A stretch of 64,000 nt of DNA from UBA1189 sp045594245 (GTDB lineage Bacteria; Bacteroidota; Bacteroidia; Bacteroidales; Bacteroidaceae): positions 4,849 to 68,848 of the forward strand of contig JAZNYG010000009.1 of the NCBI GenBank assembly GCA_045594245.1, given 5' to 3'. Under the pieces are notes generated by a model that saw only the letters and a program-made list of their open reading frames with translations, ran no database searches and had not been told where the DNA came from. Within the stretch, counting starts at the first letter, position 1; every line of letters starts with the position of its first letter. The position numbers were made by a program, and so were the translations under genes. This document shows positions 6,819 to 14,754 of this stretch, one piece after another.

Positions 6819-9264
6819 TCACCTCATCCTTCTCCGTGAGGTTCGGTATCTGCAGTTCGTAGGTCACTCCGGCAGGCAATGTCAAGGTATACTCGTAGTG
6901 TCCGTTCTTCTTCAGTCGCCACGATGCCGATACCGTGCCGTGCGGAGTCTCTGTCTTGGCCTTGGCCCAGGTGATGCGCGGCTGATAGGCGAGGGTAGGG
7001 TGATTGTCGGGGCGGTTGTCCACTTGCGGTGCAAACACCACGTGGCTGAAGCCCGGTTTGCCTGGCCGGATGCCAGCTACATAGGCATACATCCATTCGG
7101 CCACAGCGCCGTAGGCATAGTGGTTGAAGGAGTTCATGTTCCACTCATGCTTGTGGAATCCCTCTTCACGCTTGTAGGAGTCCCACCGCTCCCATACGGT
7201 CGTGGCCCCTTGGTCTATGCTGTATAGCCACGAGGGGTTCTTGCGTTGCAGGAGCAGGGCATAGGCGAGGTCGTTCATGCCCTCGTCGGTCAGCGTGGAG
7301 CATAGGATGCCTGTGCCCACGAAGCCCGTGGAGAGGCAGTAGTCGTTCTCCTCTATCAGGCGGCGCAGGGCTTGGCGTGCTGCTGCGCGGTGTTGCTCGG
7401 GCAGGAGGTCGAACCGCAGGGCCAGCAGGTAGGCCGTCTGTGTATGCTCGCGTAACGCTCCGTCGGGGAGCATGTAGCGTTGCTGAAACTCCTGCTTGAC
7501 CTCTTCGTACAATGCACGGTAGCTCTCGGCCTCGCGCTGCTTGCCCAGCGTGGCAGAAATGCTGTCCATCAGTTGGGCCACATAGGCATAGTAGGCCACG
7601 CTTACATACCTGCTCTCGATGGGAGCATAGGCCAGCCAGTCGCCCGTGGCAGTGCCTGCACCGATGTGGGTGTAGCGTATGCCCTCCACCATCTCCTCCT
7701 GGGTCGATAGCCACTGCATATAGCGCGTCATGCTCTCGTAGTTCTCTTCCAGTATGGTGCGGTCGCCCGTCATCTCATACACTGTCCATGGCAGTATCAC
7801 GCCTGCATCGCCCCAAGCCGCCGTGCCATAGCCCCAGAAGTTGTTGTAGGGAGCGATGTCAGGGTAGGCGCCATCCTCGCGTTGCGAGTTGCGCAGGTCG
7901 CGCATCCATTTGCGGTAGAAGTCCTTGGCATCGGAGTTGTAGAGCGCCGTGCGGGCAAATATCTGTGTGTCGCCCGTCCAGCCGAGGCGTTCGTCGCGTT
8001 GCGGACAGTCGGTAGGCACGCTCAGGAAGTTGCCGCGCTGTCCCCACCATATATTATTGTATAGCTGGTTGATGCTTGCATCGGAGCAGGCAAACTCGCC
8101 CCACTCCTCAATCTCAGAGCCCACCACCTGGCCTATAATCTTGCTTATCTTCACCTCCTCGGTGGCTGTCACCGACACGTAGCGGAATCCCATGAACGTG
8201 TGGCGCGGACGGTAGCTCTCGCCGTCGCGGTCGCCGCGGAAGGTGTAGCGCAGCGTGGCATCGGCCTCGCGCAGGTTGTATGTCCATACACTGCCTCCCG
8301 GGCCATCGTCGAGCCGTCCACGGCGGTCGCCATTGTCGTTGAGCATCTCGCCGTGTCGGAAGGTGATCTCTGTGCCTCGATCGGCCTTGGCCTCGAAGTA
8401 TACCCATCCCACCATGTTCTGGCCCATATCGATGACTGCCGTCTCGCCCTTCTTAAGCGTGAAGGGGCGGTTCTTCAGGCTACGGTCTACCTTTATCATG
8501 CCATACTCGGTGTCGGTCTCCACCGTTTCGCTATAGATGGTCACCGTCTGCGGATGGCGCCACAGCGCTTTGTCGCGGATGCGCACCTCGGGACCCTCGA
8601 AGGGAATCACCGCCATGGGCATGTGCTTCAGCACCGTCACTCCTTCCCACTCGGTGGGCGTGCGCCGTGAGTCATACACCTCGCCATCGTATATCTCGCC
8701 CAGCAGCAGCGGTCCGCCGTAGCTGCACTGCCATGTGTCGTCGGTGCGTGTGGCGCATTGTCCGTCAATCACCACTTCGGCCTTCAGTGCCAGCGGAGTG
8801 TGCTGCCCATATACGCCGCGGCTTATCTCTCCTGCCCACCATCCGTAGCTCAGCTGCGCACATATCTCGTTCTCGCCCTTGCGCAGCAGTGGGGTGATGT
8901 CCATCGTCTGGCATGTCACCTCCTTGCGATAGTCCGTCCATCCCGGCTTCAGTTCGTGCCCCTCCACATGCTGTCCGTTCACGATGATGTCATACACGCC
9001 CAGTGCCGTAGCCGTCAGCATGGCCCGCTCTATCGGTGCATCGCATGTTATCACCTTGCGGAAGAGGGGTAGGGCCACTCCCTCAGCCATCTTGTGGCGT
9101 GGCATTGCTGCATACGTGCTACCCGTTATCCACTCCGCTCCGCTCAGCGGCGCTATCTCTTGTGCAGCCATTGTCAGTGAGCCGACGATGCTCGCCATGG
9201 CGAGCATGATTCTCTTAAGTAATCGTGTCGGTTTCCTATTTGTACTCATCTCGTTTATTGTCAT
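6691..9264 (-). CDS. GH78 alpha-L-rhamnosidase, exported
   Basis: The 857-residue protein has the GH78 layout: N-terminal beta-sandwich domains (residues ~45-380), an (alpha/alpha)6 catalytic barrel (~390-740) and a C-terminal beta domain. The catalytic motif SVPTDCPQRDERLGWTGD lies near residues 415-432, with Glu425 of RDERLGW as the predicted acid. The N-terminus has a signal-like run (MLAMASIVGSLTMAAQ); starts at 9264 or at the second Met (9249) are both possible. It should release terminal L-rhamnose from pectin (rhamnogalacturonan) or other plant glycans in the periplasm. The last ~40 residues (after NLTEKDEVRI) do not look like the family and are encoded by an AT-rich repeat tract, which suggests the original stop was lost. 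Confidence 0.92.
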   Translation of the reverse strand: MTINEMSTNRKPTRLLKRIMLAMASIVGSLTMAAQEIAPLSGAEWITGSTYAAMPRHKMAEGVALPLFRKVITCDAPIERAMLTATALGVYDIIVNGQHVEGHELKPGWTDYRKEVTCQTMDITPLLRKGENEICAQLSYGWWAGEISRGVYGQHTPLALKAEVVIDGQCATRTDDTWQCSYGGPLLLGEIYDGEVYDSRRTPTEWEGVTVLKHMPMAVIPFEGPEVRIRDKALWRHPQTVTIYSETVETDTEYGMIKVDRSLKNRPFTLKKGETAVIDMGQNMVGWVYFEAKADRGTEITFRHGEMLNDNGDRRGRLDDGPGGSVWTYNLREADATLRYTFRGDRDGESYRPRHTFMGFRYVSVTATEEVKISKIIGQVVGSEIEEWGEFACSDASINQLYNNIWWGQRGNFLSVPTDCPQRDERLGWTGDTQIFARTALYNSDAKDFYRKWMRDLRNSQREDGAYPDIAPYNNFWGYGTAAWGDAGVILPWTVYEMTGDRTILEENYESMTRYMQWLSTQEEMVEGIRYTHIGAGTATGDWLAYAPIESRYVSVAYYAYVAQLMDSISATLGKQREAESYRALYEEVKQEFQQRYMLPDGALREHTQTAYLLALRFDLLPEQHRAAARQALRRLIEENDYCLSTGFVGTGILCSTLTDEGMNDLAYALLLQRKNPSWLYSIDQGATTVWERWDSYKREEGFHKHEWNMNSFNHYAYGAVAEWMYAYVAGIRPGKPGFSHVVFAPQVDNRPDNHPTLAYQPRITWAKAKTETPHGTVSASWRLKKNGHYEYTLTLPAGVTYELQIPNLTEKDEVRIMNAEYLCKTSKMQGHLQSFSECSQVSTKLIMNYERLTMND

Positions 9265-9277
9265 ATAGCAATGCTAA

Positions 9278-9357
9278 TCATTTCTTAGGCTCTGTTTCCA
9301 AATCCGAGGTCAATTCTCTTTTATATTCTATGCGGTTGTTTTCGGAAATAAATCTAA
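9278..9357 (-). pseudogene. remnant of an AlbA_2-type gene, N-terminal piece
   Basis: The minus strand reads RFISENNRIEYKRELTSDLE and stops at 9280-9278. ENNRIEYKREL resembles the start of the AlbA_2 (putative DNA-binding, ATPase-like) family, which opens with E..riEfKrel. Nothing of the rest of the domain follows. It sits just downstream of a C-terminal piece of the same kind of protein (9371-9605). Confidence 0.45.
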
Positions 9358-9370
9358 TAAGCAATTTCCC

Positions 9371-9605
9371 TTATTTCAGTACGACCCAATTACTTTTGTT
9401 CTCTTTGCTACTCTTATCAATAAATCCATTATTTCTCAGGAATGAGATTTCTCTCTCGACAGTTCTCTGTGATAACTCTAATTGTCTCGCCAAACTCTTG
9501 GCTGTATGAGAAGTGTCTTTTTTTGATTTCTCTATACACAACTTGTTGTCGTTCTGTTAGTTTTATCTCGCCATCCGTCTCGCCAAATACGCCCCTGCAA
9601 GTTAG
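9371..9605 (-). pseudogene. remnant of an AlbA_2/helix-turn-helix protein, C-terminal piece, frameshifted
   Basis: On the minus strand one frame reads GETDGEIKLTERQQVVYREI; after a run of seven A residues (about 9517-9523) the sequence continues in another frame as KSLARQLELSQRTVEREI, a winged-helix motif, and ends at a stop at 9373-9371. Together these match the C-terminus of AlbA_2-type regulators, with a single-base indel at the A-run and a stop codon just upstream of the first piece. This explains most of the gene-free stretch 9265-9656. Confidence 0.6.
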
Positions 9606-9656
9606 GTATTACACAATACAGTAGGCTAATTTTTTGATTTTACTATAAATATTGTT

Positions 9657-10940
9657 CTATTTTGTAATCATAAACATATTCTTGAAGTTAAGAATAACCT
9701 TATCATACTGCTGAAAAAAGTCTACTCCCAAAACGATATCATCGGTTTGGTGATGCGAATTCATGTATGGGACATACACATCCTGCATATTCACATCTAT
9801 ACCACAAACTTCAAACTTCACTGAAGGGACCTTAATTGCCATTGTCGAATAGAAACCATCAACCCCTCCAATGGTGAGTTCTTTTGTCCCGCGAAGTTGT
9901 GAGAACTCTTCTTTATGTTTTACAAAATAGTTGTAAGTAAAGCCTGTTTCGGCACCACTGTCCAGAAAAACATTCAATAGACCTGTTGAATCTGTAGCCT
10001 TTACATAATATGAAAAACCAGTGTTTCGTAGATTCTTTCCATACTTTGGAGTTGGTGTATAGCGTGATGGAATCACAAGACACCTCTTTTTGTTATCAAT
10101 TTGTATCTCGCCCAACCTTTGCAGGATATCCATACCAATAACTGCATCTACTGTTGCCACACTATCAATAGGTGTTCCATTATGCGCTGGACCTATAATA
10201 TTCTTACATATAATATTACCTAATTGCAAACTATGCAAATAGAAATAATCTCCATATTTGGAACTATAACCAACAAATTCAACTCCTATGAGGTCTGCAA
10301 ATCTTTTTGAAAAATAGGTGGTAGTTGCTCCCGTATCAAACATAAACTGATATTCTTTCCCATGTACGGTTACAGGGATATAATATCTGTTAGATACTGG
10401 ATTTTGATTGTCAAACAATAGCGTATCGGTACATTCCATTGTGAAAGGAATGCTTATATCCTTTGAATTGTTAAATACGACTGATGGCGCATCATATTTC
10501 TTCAGCGAAAGGTTCCTTTTGTGAATATCCGCCAATCTGCTATAATCAATCGGTGCATTACTCGCTTTGATTTGTTCTATCAAATTGGCGGCTTTTTCGG
10601 CCGCTGTGCTGTACATACCCAATCGTTCGTAATTACCTAATATTATCTCTGTAAGACTCAAGGCTACATTACTGCCGCCAATCTGCTGCTGATATGAGTT
10701 TATAAGCGTACGAAATAAATCAACAGCTTCAGCTTCGCGATTGAAGTTTTGTGCTAACATAGCCTCTGCCATCAATCGAACGTAGTCATATTGAATTGAA
10801 TCCTTTAATAGAGTGTATTCTTTTTCTAAGGTAAACCAATCGGAAGAATTAATCAGTTCGCTTACTCGTATATCTGCATTCTGAGCATAAGCAGAAGAGA
10901 TTGTTAAGAAGGTTATTAAAGATACAACAAGTTTGCGCAT
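9657..10940 (-). CDS. exported retropepsin-like aspartic protease
   Basis: The 427-residue protein has a signal peptide (LITFLTISSAYAQ) and helical N-terminal repeats (~25-150). The two halves of a pepsin-like fold follow: FDTGATTTYF with Asp202 and FLDSGAETGF with Asp327. Hydrophobic segments that follow each aspartate (AVIGMDIL, DIVLGVDFF) match the gag_pre/retropepsin-like family of Bacteroidetes. It probably acts in the periplasm or on the outer membrane. Substrates are unknown. The gene is monocistronic, with its own promoter at 10980-11011. Confidence 0.85.
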   Translation of the reverse strand: MRKLVVSLITFLTISSAYAQNADIRVSELINSSDWFTLEKEYTLLKDSIQYDYVRLMAEAMLAQNFNREAEAVDLFRTLINSYQQQIGGSNVALSLTEIILGNYERLGMYSTAAEKAANLIEQIKASNAPIDYSRLADIHKRNLSLKKYDAPSVVFNNSKDISIPFTMECTDTLLFDNQNPVSNRYYIPVTVHGKEYQFMFDTGATTTYFSKRFADLIGVEFVGYSSKYGDYFYLHSLQLGNIICKNIIGPAHNGTPIDSVATVDAVIGMDILQRLGEIQIDNKKRCLVIPSRYTPTPKYGKNLRNTGFSYYVKATDSTGLLNVFLDSGAETGFTYNYFVKHKEEFSQLRGTKELTIGGVDGFYSTMAIKVPSVKFEVCGIDVNMQDVYVPYMNSHHQTDDIVLGVDFFQQYDKVILNFKNMFMITK

Positions 10941-10979
10941 AAATTTTTATAATATTCGTTAGTAATCAGATTGACGCCA

Positions 10980-11011
10980 CAAAAATACACATAATAGCTG
11001 GAAATGCAACT
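10980..11011 (-). promoter_or_regulatory. promoter of the aspartic protease gene
   Basis: On the minus strand GTTG (11011-11008), a 20-base spacer and TATTTTTG (10987-10980) form a standard Bacteroidetes promoter about 40 bases before the start codon. Confidence 0.6.
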
Positions 11012-11106
11012 GCAAAAGAATACATATTTCTTCTGAAAAACCTTAAAAGATCATTTGCACTTTAATGTAAATAATGATATGTCGTCAAATATATTCTGTT
11101 GTTCTC

Positions 11107-11183
11107 ATCTGCCAGTGTCCGCCAATATAGGTCAACGCATAGGTTTACAATCAATTAACGGCGGATACTGCGTACAATTATCC
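11107..11183. repeat. left arm of a ~77 bp inverted repeat pair
   Basis: The core 11113-11170 is 58 bp and is itself bounded by CAGTGTCCGCC and GGCGGATACTG, an 11-bp internal inverted repeat with one mismatch. The reverse complement of this whole block recurs at 12481-12557; the outer 23 bases (ATCTGC through AATATAG) match exactly. The remainder of 10941-11315 shows no gene. Confidence 0.7.
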
Positions 11184-11315
11184 ATGTAGGTTCATGAAAC
11201 TTAGAGTGAATAATTTGTGGAAAATTTATGGTAATTCATGTTCACTAAAAAACATCGTAGAGGAAAGACATATTCATGCAAATTCACGTACATTTTATGG
11301 TTTACAAAAACAACG

Positions 11316-11963
11316 TTATTTCCCGAAACACCCCTCCACTGGCAAGTAGTATCGCACGTTCTTACGCCCTGCTGCACGCAGTTTGCCTGCTTCCACGAAG
11401 GCAGTGAGTAGCTGTGCAGCACGGTAGCGTGTACACTCGCAGATGTTCTCCACCTCGGAGCGGTAGAGCGCTTCGTGTGTGGCAAAGTGAGCGGTGAGGC
11501 GCTCCTCCACCTCCTCCATGGTGAGCTGCTTGGTGCGTGCAGGGCCGGCACTCTTCATCTGGGCACCTCGCATGGCTTTTGTCAGCTCCTTGGAGGGCGC
11601 AAAGGCTATACGGCGCACCTTGATGTCGTGTGCCGTGACGTTGTCGGCACGGTGCTTGTTGCCGCAGGTGAGCGTTACCGAGAGGGTGCCTATCTCGCCC
11701 AGCTCTACGCGGTCGCCATTGAGCAGGGTGCGCTGCACGCGCTGGCTCAGTGCGGTGAGCACACCGGCCACGTCGGCCTCCTTGACGGTGCACGATGCCG
11801 CAATCTCCTTGGCCAGCTCCTTGGTGGTCACTGTGCGACTACCTACTACGGTGACCGCTATAGCGGGATTTTCCTCGTTGGCTTCGCCGCGTAGGTCGTG
11901 CCTTTCTTTGAGTTGGTAGGCAATGGTGCCTGCTTTCTTCTGTACAAAATTTCGTGTTGCCAT
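11316..11963 (-). CDS. HU-family (HU-HIG type) DNA-binding protein with C-terminal winged-helix-like domain
   Basis: The 215-residue protein has an HU/IHF-like domain in residues ~1-130: TVTTKELAKEIAASCTVKEADVAGVLTAL helps form the helical part, and GDRVELGEIGTLSVTL is the typical HU beta-arm base. A second module at ~150-210 (YRSEVENICECTRYRAAQLLTAFVEAGKLRAAGRKNVRYYLP) looks like a small winged helix. It is longer than plain HU (~90 residues) and matches the Bacteroidetes HU-HIG type with an added domain. It should bind and bend DNA in the nucleoid. It is flanked by inverted repeats (11107-11183 and 12481-12557) and has a ~170-base leader with 22-bp repeats. Confidence 0.85.
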   Translation of the reverse strand: MATRNFVQKKAGTIAYQLKERHDLRGEANEENPAIAVTVVGSRTVTTKELAKEIAASCTVKEADVAGVLTALSQRVQRTLLNGDRVELGEIGTLSVTLTCGNKHRADNVTAHDIKVRRIAFAPSKELTKAMRGAQMKSAGPARTKQLTMEEVEERLTAHFATHEALYRSEVENICECTRYRAAQLLTAFVEAGKLRAAGRKNVRYYLPVEGCFGK

Positions 11964-12037
11964 AGGCTTTTCTTATTATCAGTAGGTTTGAATAATCTAT
12001 TTCTTAGGTGCCAATTCTGTTTTTCTACCTATCGTTT

Positions 12038-12131
12038 TTATTTGCCGTTCGCGAACGACCGCGCTGTCCTTCGCGAACGATCACGTTGCTCTTCGTGAAG
12101 AGTCACGTTGCTCTTCGCGAACGGCAAATAA
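12038..12131 (-). repeat. 22-bp tandem repeat in the HU leader, enclosed by an 18-bp inverted repeat
   Basis: Three 22-base units start at 12047, 12069 and 12091, with a partial fourth at 12113, each built on a TTCGCGAA or TTCGTGAA core. The outer flanks TTATTTGCCGTTCGCGAA (12038-12055) and its exact reverse complement (12114-12131) enclose the block. It lies between the predicted start of transcription (~12137) and the HU start codon, so it would be transcribed and could fold into a large hairpin. Confidence 0.75.
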
Positions 12132-12142
12132 CTTTTATATGG

Positions 12143-12174
12143 CGAAGTTACGAATTTCCTTGCCCTTTTCCAAA
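12143..12174 (-). promoter_or_regulatory. promoter of the HU-family gene
   Basis: On the minus strand TTTG (12174-12171), a 20-base spacer and TAACTTCG (12150-12143) match the promoter pattern with one -7 mismatch. Confidence 0.6.
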
Positions 12175-12480
12175 TTTCCGAGGTGCTATTTTAACGCAAG
12201 TTTAAGAAGTTGTTAGGATTTTATTTCAAGTATAGTTGAGAACAGTTTTTGAGTAGATTTGTACTGTTTGATCGCAGCAAATAGTGGTCTATTCGCAAGA
12301 ACAAAGAGTGTAAAGGTGCCAAAAAGAGTCTCAAATAAACAGAAAAGTACAATAAAACCTATTAGCGGTAAAATCCAAACAACTTCTAATATAAGGATAT
12401 AGATATTCTCAAGACAGAATCAAAGTGGAAAGTACCATCCGAAAGGAAACTCTAAACTCTACACACTAAACAACAGATAT

Positions 12481-12557
12481 GGACAATCGTACGCAGTGTC
12501 CGCCATTAGTTGCTTGATTACATTGAAGTTAAACTATATTGGCGGACACTGGCAGAT
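12481..12557. repeat. right arm of the ~77 bp inverted repeat pair
   Basis: The core 12494-12551 (58 bp) is bounded by a perfect CAGTGTCCGCC / GGCGGACACTG inverted repeat and matches the left arm (11107-11183) in opposite orientation. The flanking CGTACGATTGTCC also matches the left arm (11 of 13). No transposase lies between the arms. The remaining sequence 12175-12480 shows no gene. Confidence 0.7.
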
Positions 12558-12676
12558 AGAAACGGGAAAGATGTTTTTATAGCGATGTTTCTACAGTTTT
12601 AGTTCCTTTCGGAATAATAATAAACACCCCTCATCATCCGAGCAGCAGGATGGTGAGGAGCGATTATTCACGATGC

Positions 12677-12958
12677 TTATGCTATCGGTATCAGTGCATG
12701 ACTGGCTTCATTGTAGGCCACACGGACGTAGCGTATAGTCTGCTGTCCCGTGTCATTGCTCATGATGGCCGTGAGGTCAATGCCACGCCGCTGCATCTCA
12801 CGAATGAGAGCGGAGGAATAGTAGGAGCGCTCTGCCGTCCATCCCCATGAGGAGGCGAGGCTGTTGAAGTTGGTTACTAACTGATGGATTGTTTCGCATG
12901 CGAAACGTGCTTCATAGAAGCCGATACGCTCTTGGGCGTAGGAGTTTGTCTTTGTCAT
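12677..12958 (-). CDS. small conserved-looking protein of unknown function
   Basis: This 93-residue protein starts at the ATG of MTKTNSYAQERIGFYEARF; the frame is open further upstream, but that part covers the predicted promoter and leader. It is mostly helical, soluble, has no signal peptide, and has no motif I recognise. Coding quality and the good promoter (13069-13100) support it as a real gene. It lies between the inverted-repeat-bounded HU locus and the restriction cassette and is transcribed away from the cassette, so it may be part of the same accessory region. No function is proposed. Confidence 0.6.
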   Translation of the reverse strand: MTKTNSYAQERIGFYEARFACETIHQLVTNFNSLASSWGWTAERSYYSSALIREMQRRGIDLTAIMSNDTGQQTIRYVRVAYNEASHALIPIA

Positions 12959-13068
12959 AATCGGATGTTTTTTTGACGTTAATAAATCTGTCCACATCGT
13001 AACTTGACCACCGTGGCATCCCTGCTCGGTTGGTGCAGCGCTACACTGCTCTTGATGTTTTCGGGGGA

Positions 13069-13100
13069 CAAAATTAATATAATTTGAGTGAAAATACAAC
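13069..13100 (-). promoter_or_regulatory. promoter of the 12677-12958 gene
   Basis: On the minus strand GTTG (13100-13097), 20 bases and TAATTTTG (13076-13069) fit the pattern; the leader would be about 105 bases long. Confidence 0.55.
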
Positions 13101-13135
13101 TTTGTTCTTTTCCTATATACTCCCAATAAGAAAGA

Positions 13136-13167
13136 TTTCACTCTTATATATTTTTTTTGTATATTTG
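13136..13167 (+). promoter_or_regulatory. putative promoter of the restriction cassette
   Basis: TTTC (13136-13139), 20 bases and TATATTTG (13160-13167) precede the ATG at 13201 by about 33 bases. It is divergent from the promoter at 13069-13100. Confidence 0.5.
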
Positions 13168-13200
13168 CGCTTTACAACAAACGGCTCAAAATATCTTGGT

Positions 13201-14754
13201 ATGGCAAAGGATATAATAGGACTCGATAAAAATCCGTCAAGAGTATTTACTCGCAAGCAAATAGAAGAATTATTATCTGCAACCATAGGCAAGAAGCTTA
13301 TAGAGGTTGATGCTTCGGGGCAATTTGATAGCCATGCTGGTCAAACTAAAGTAACAGGTATTGCTGGAGATGTTATAGAGGTGTCTGTGTTGGGATGTCG
13401 CAAGGATAGCAAACAAGAGCCTGATATCATTGTTGATGGGATACAAGTCGAGCTGAAGACAACCGGAATGGTTACGCCTAAAAAAAATGATTCGCCTTAT
13501 ATTTATGAATGCAAAGAGCCAGTGAGTATTACGGCTGTATCTATACCAGTGATAATAAAAGAAGAGTTTGAGACATCAAATTTCTGGCATAAGTTAGCCC
13601 ATATGTTATGGGTTTATTATTGGTATAACTCCTCTGATACAGTTACTTTAGAAGGATATAAGAATTTTCCTATCTTAGGATTTCAATTCTATGAATTCAG
13701 CATCGATGATAAACTGCGATTAAAGCAAGATTGGCTCATTGTGCGCGATTTCCTCATTGTTATACACCGTAATTATAAAACTCATAAAGAAAGAGAGGCG
13801 CAATATCCTCGTTTGTCTAGTGAGTTGCGTAGTCAATTGATGTTGATAGATACGGCTCCTAAATATCCAAACAAGCCTAGATTTAGATTGAAACGTTCAT
13901 TCGCGACAATCATAGCAGACAACTACTTTTCAAAAAAACATTTAGAAAAGTTAGATAATCCTATAACTAGATATGAGGATATTGATAAGAAATGCAACGA
14001 ATTGACGAGTTTGTATGCTGGAAAGACTTTTGCAGAAATTGCAGATGCCTTAGGAGTCTCTTTAAAAACTGGAAGCTCGAAAGCTGAAAGACATAGTGTT
14101 ACAATTAAAAACTTCGCAGAACTTGTCGTGTTAAAGATGTTTGGCAGTAAAGCTAAATCATTAAATAGCATTGAAGACTTTGCAAAGATTGGTTTAATTG
14201 CAAAAAGCCTTCCATTAGATTATAAGGGTGACCCAAAAGAATCAATGAAGATGTTCATGCCAAATTTTGATGAATGGATGTCTGAGGAGTCCTTCGAAGA
14301 ATCCTTTATGCGAGACTACTTTGCAGAACATCAGATTTTATTGATTGTCTATCAATATACTGACTCCAAAGATAAAAGTCCCAGCAAAATTAAATTTGTA
14401 GGATTCAAACGCGTATACCTTACTGATGATTTTATCGACCATAAAGTTAAGCGACTTTGGGAAGATGTTCGTTCTCTTATAAAAAATAAGGAACTGAGAA
14501 TTGTGAAGGAATATCGAAAAACAGATGGTAGTCCTATAATCAATCCTAAGTCTGGAACACAAAGGGAAGCGCCTAATTTTCCCAAGGAGGTAGAGTATGA
14601 TGTATTTATGAGAGGTAGTGGGGAAACTGCCAGCGATTCCTGCAAAACGCTTGTGATAAATGGACTTAAAATGTTGCCTCAAGAAGTGTGGCTGGCAAAA
14701 CGTGTTACATTAGATCTATTTTACAATCAAGAAATAAAAAATGTTCGAAACTAA
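13201..14754 (+). CDS. Sau3AI/MutH-family type II restriction endonuclease
   Basis: This 517-residue protein starts at MAKDIIGLDKN; the longer open frame runs upstream through the promoter. Residues ~20-100 form a MutH-like core with the metal-binding motif PDIIVDGIQVELKTTG (Asp and Glu-Leu-Lys). The length is close to Sau3AI, in which a second MutH-like fold follows the catalytic one; residues ~330-500 could be that part. Known enzymes of this family cut at GATC, so GATC is the likely target, but this is inferred from family. It overlaps the methyltransferase start by 14 bases, indicating coupled translation. The segment is AT-rich compared with the flanking genes, which suggests transfer. 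Confidence 0.88.
   Translation: MAKDIIGLDKNPSRVFTRKQIEELLSATIGKKLIEVDASGQFDSHAGQTKVTGIAGDVIEVSVLGCRKDSKQEPDIIVDGIQVELKTTGMVTPKKNDSPYIYECKEPVSITAVSIPVIIKEEFETSNFWHKLAHMLWVYYWYNSSDTVTLEGYKNFPILGFQFYEFSIDDKLRLKQDWLIVRDFLIVIHRNYKTHKEREAQYPRLSSELRSQLMLIDTAPKYPNKPRFRLKRSFATIIADNYFSKKHLEKLDNPITRYEDIDKKCNELTSLYAGKTFAEIADALGVSLKTGSSKAERHSVTIKNFAELVVLKMFGSKAKSLNSIEDFAKIGLIAKSLPLDYKGDPKESMKMFMPNFDEWMSEESFEESFMRDYFAEHQILLIVYQYTDSKDKSPSKIKFVGFKRVYLTDDFIDHKVKRLWEDVRSLIKNKELRIVKEYRKTDGSPIINPKSGTQREAPNFPKEVEYDVFMRGSGETASDSCKTLVINGLKMLPQEVWLAKRVTLDLFYNQEIKNVRN

Noticed and set aside
9225..9624. Short plus-strand open frames
   Set aside because: The minus strand of the same region reads as recognisable AlbA_2/winged-helix fragments; the plus frames show no protein-like signal.
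11107..12557. Insertion sequence with transposase
   Set aside because: The inverted repeats are clear, but no transposase-like frame exists between them; only the HU-family gene is present.
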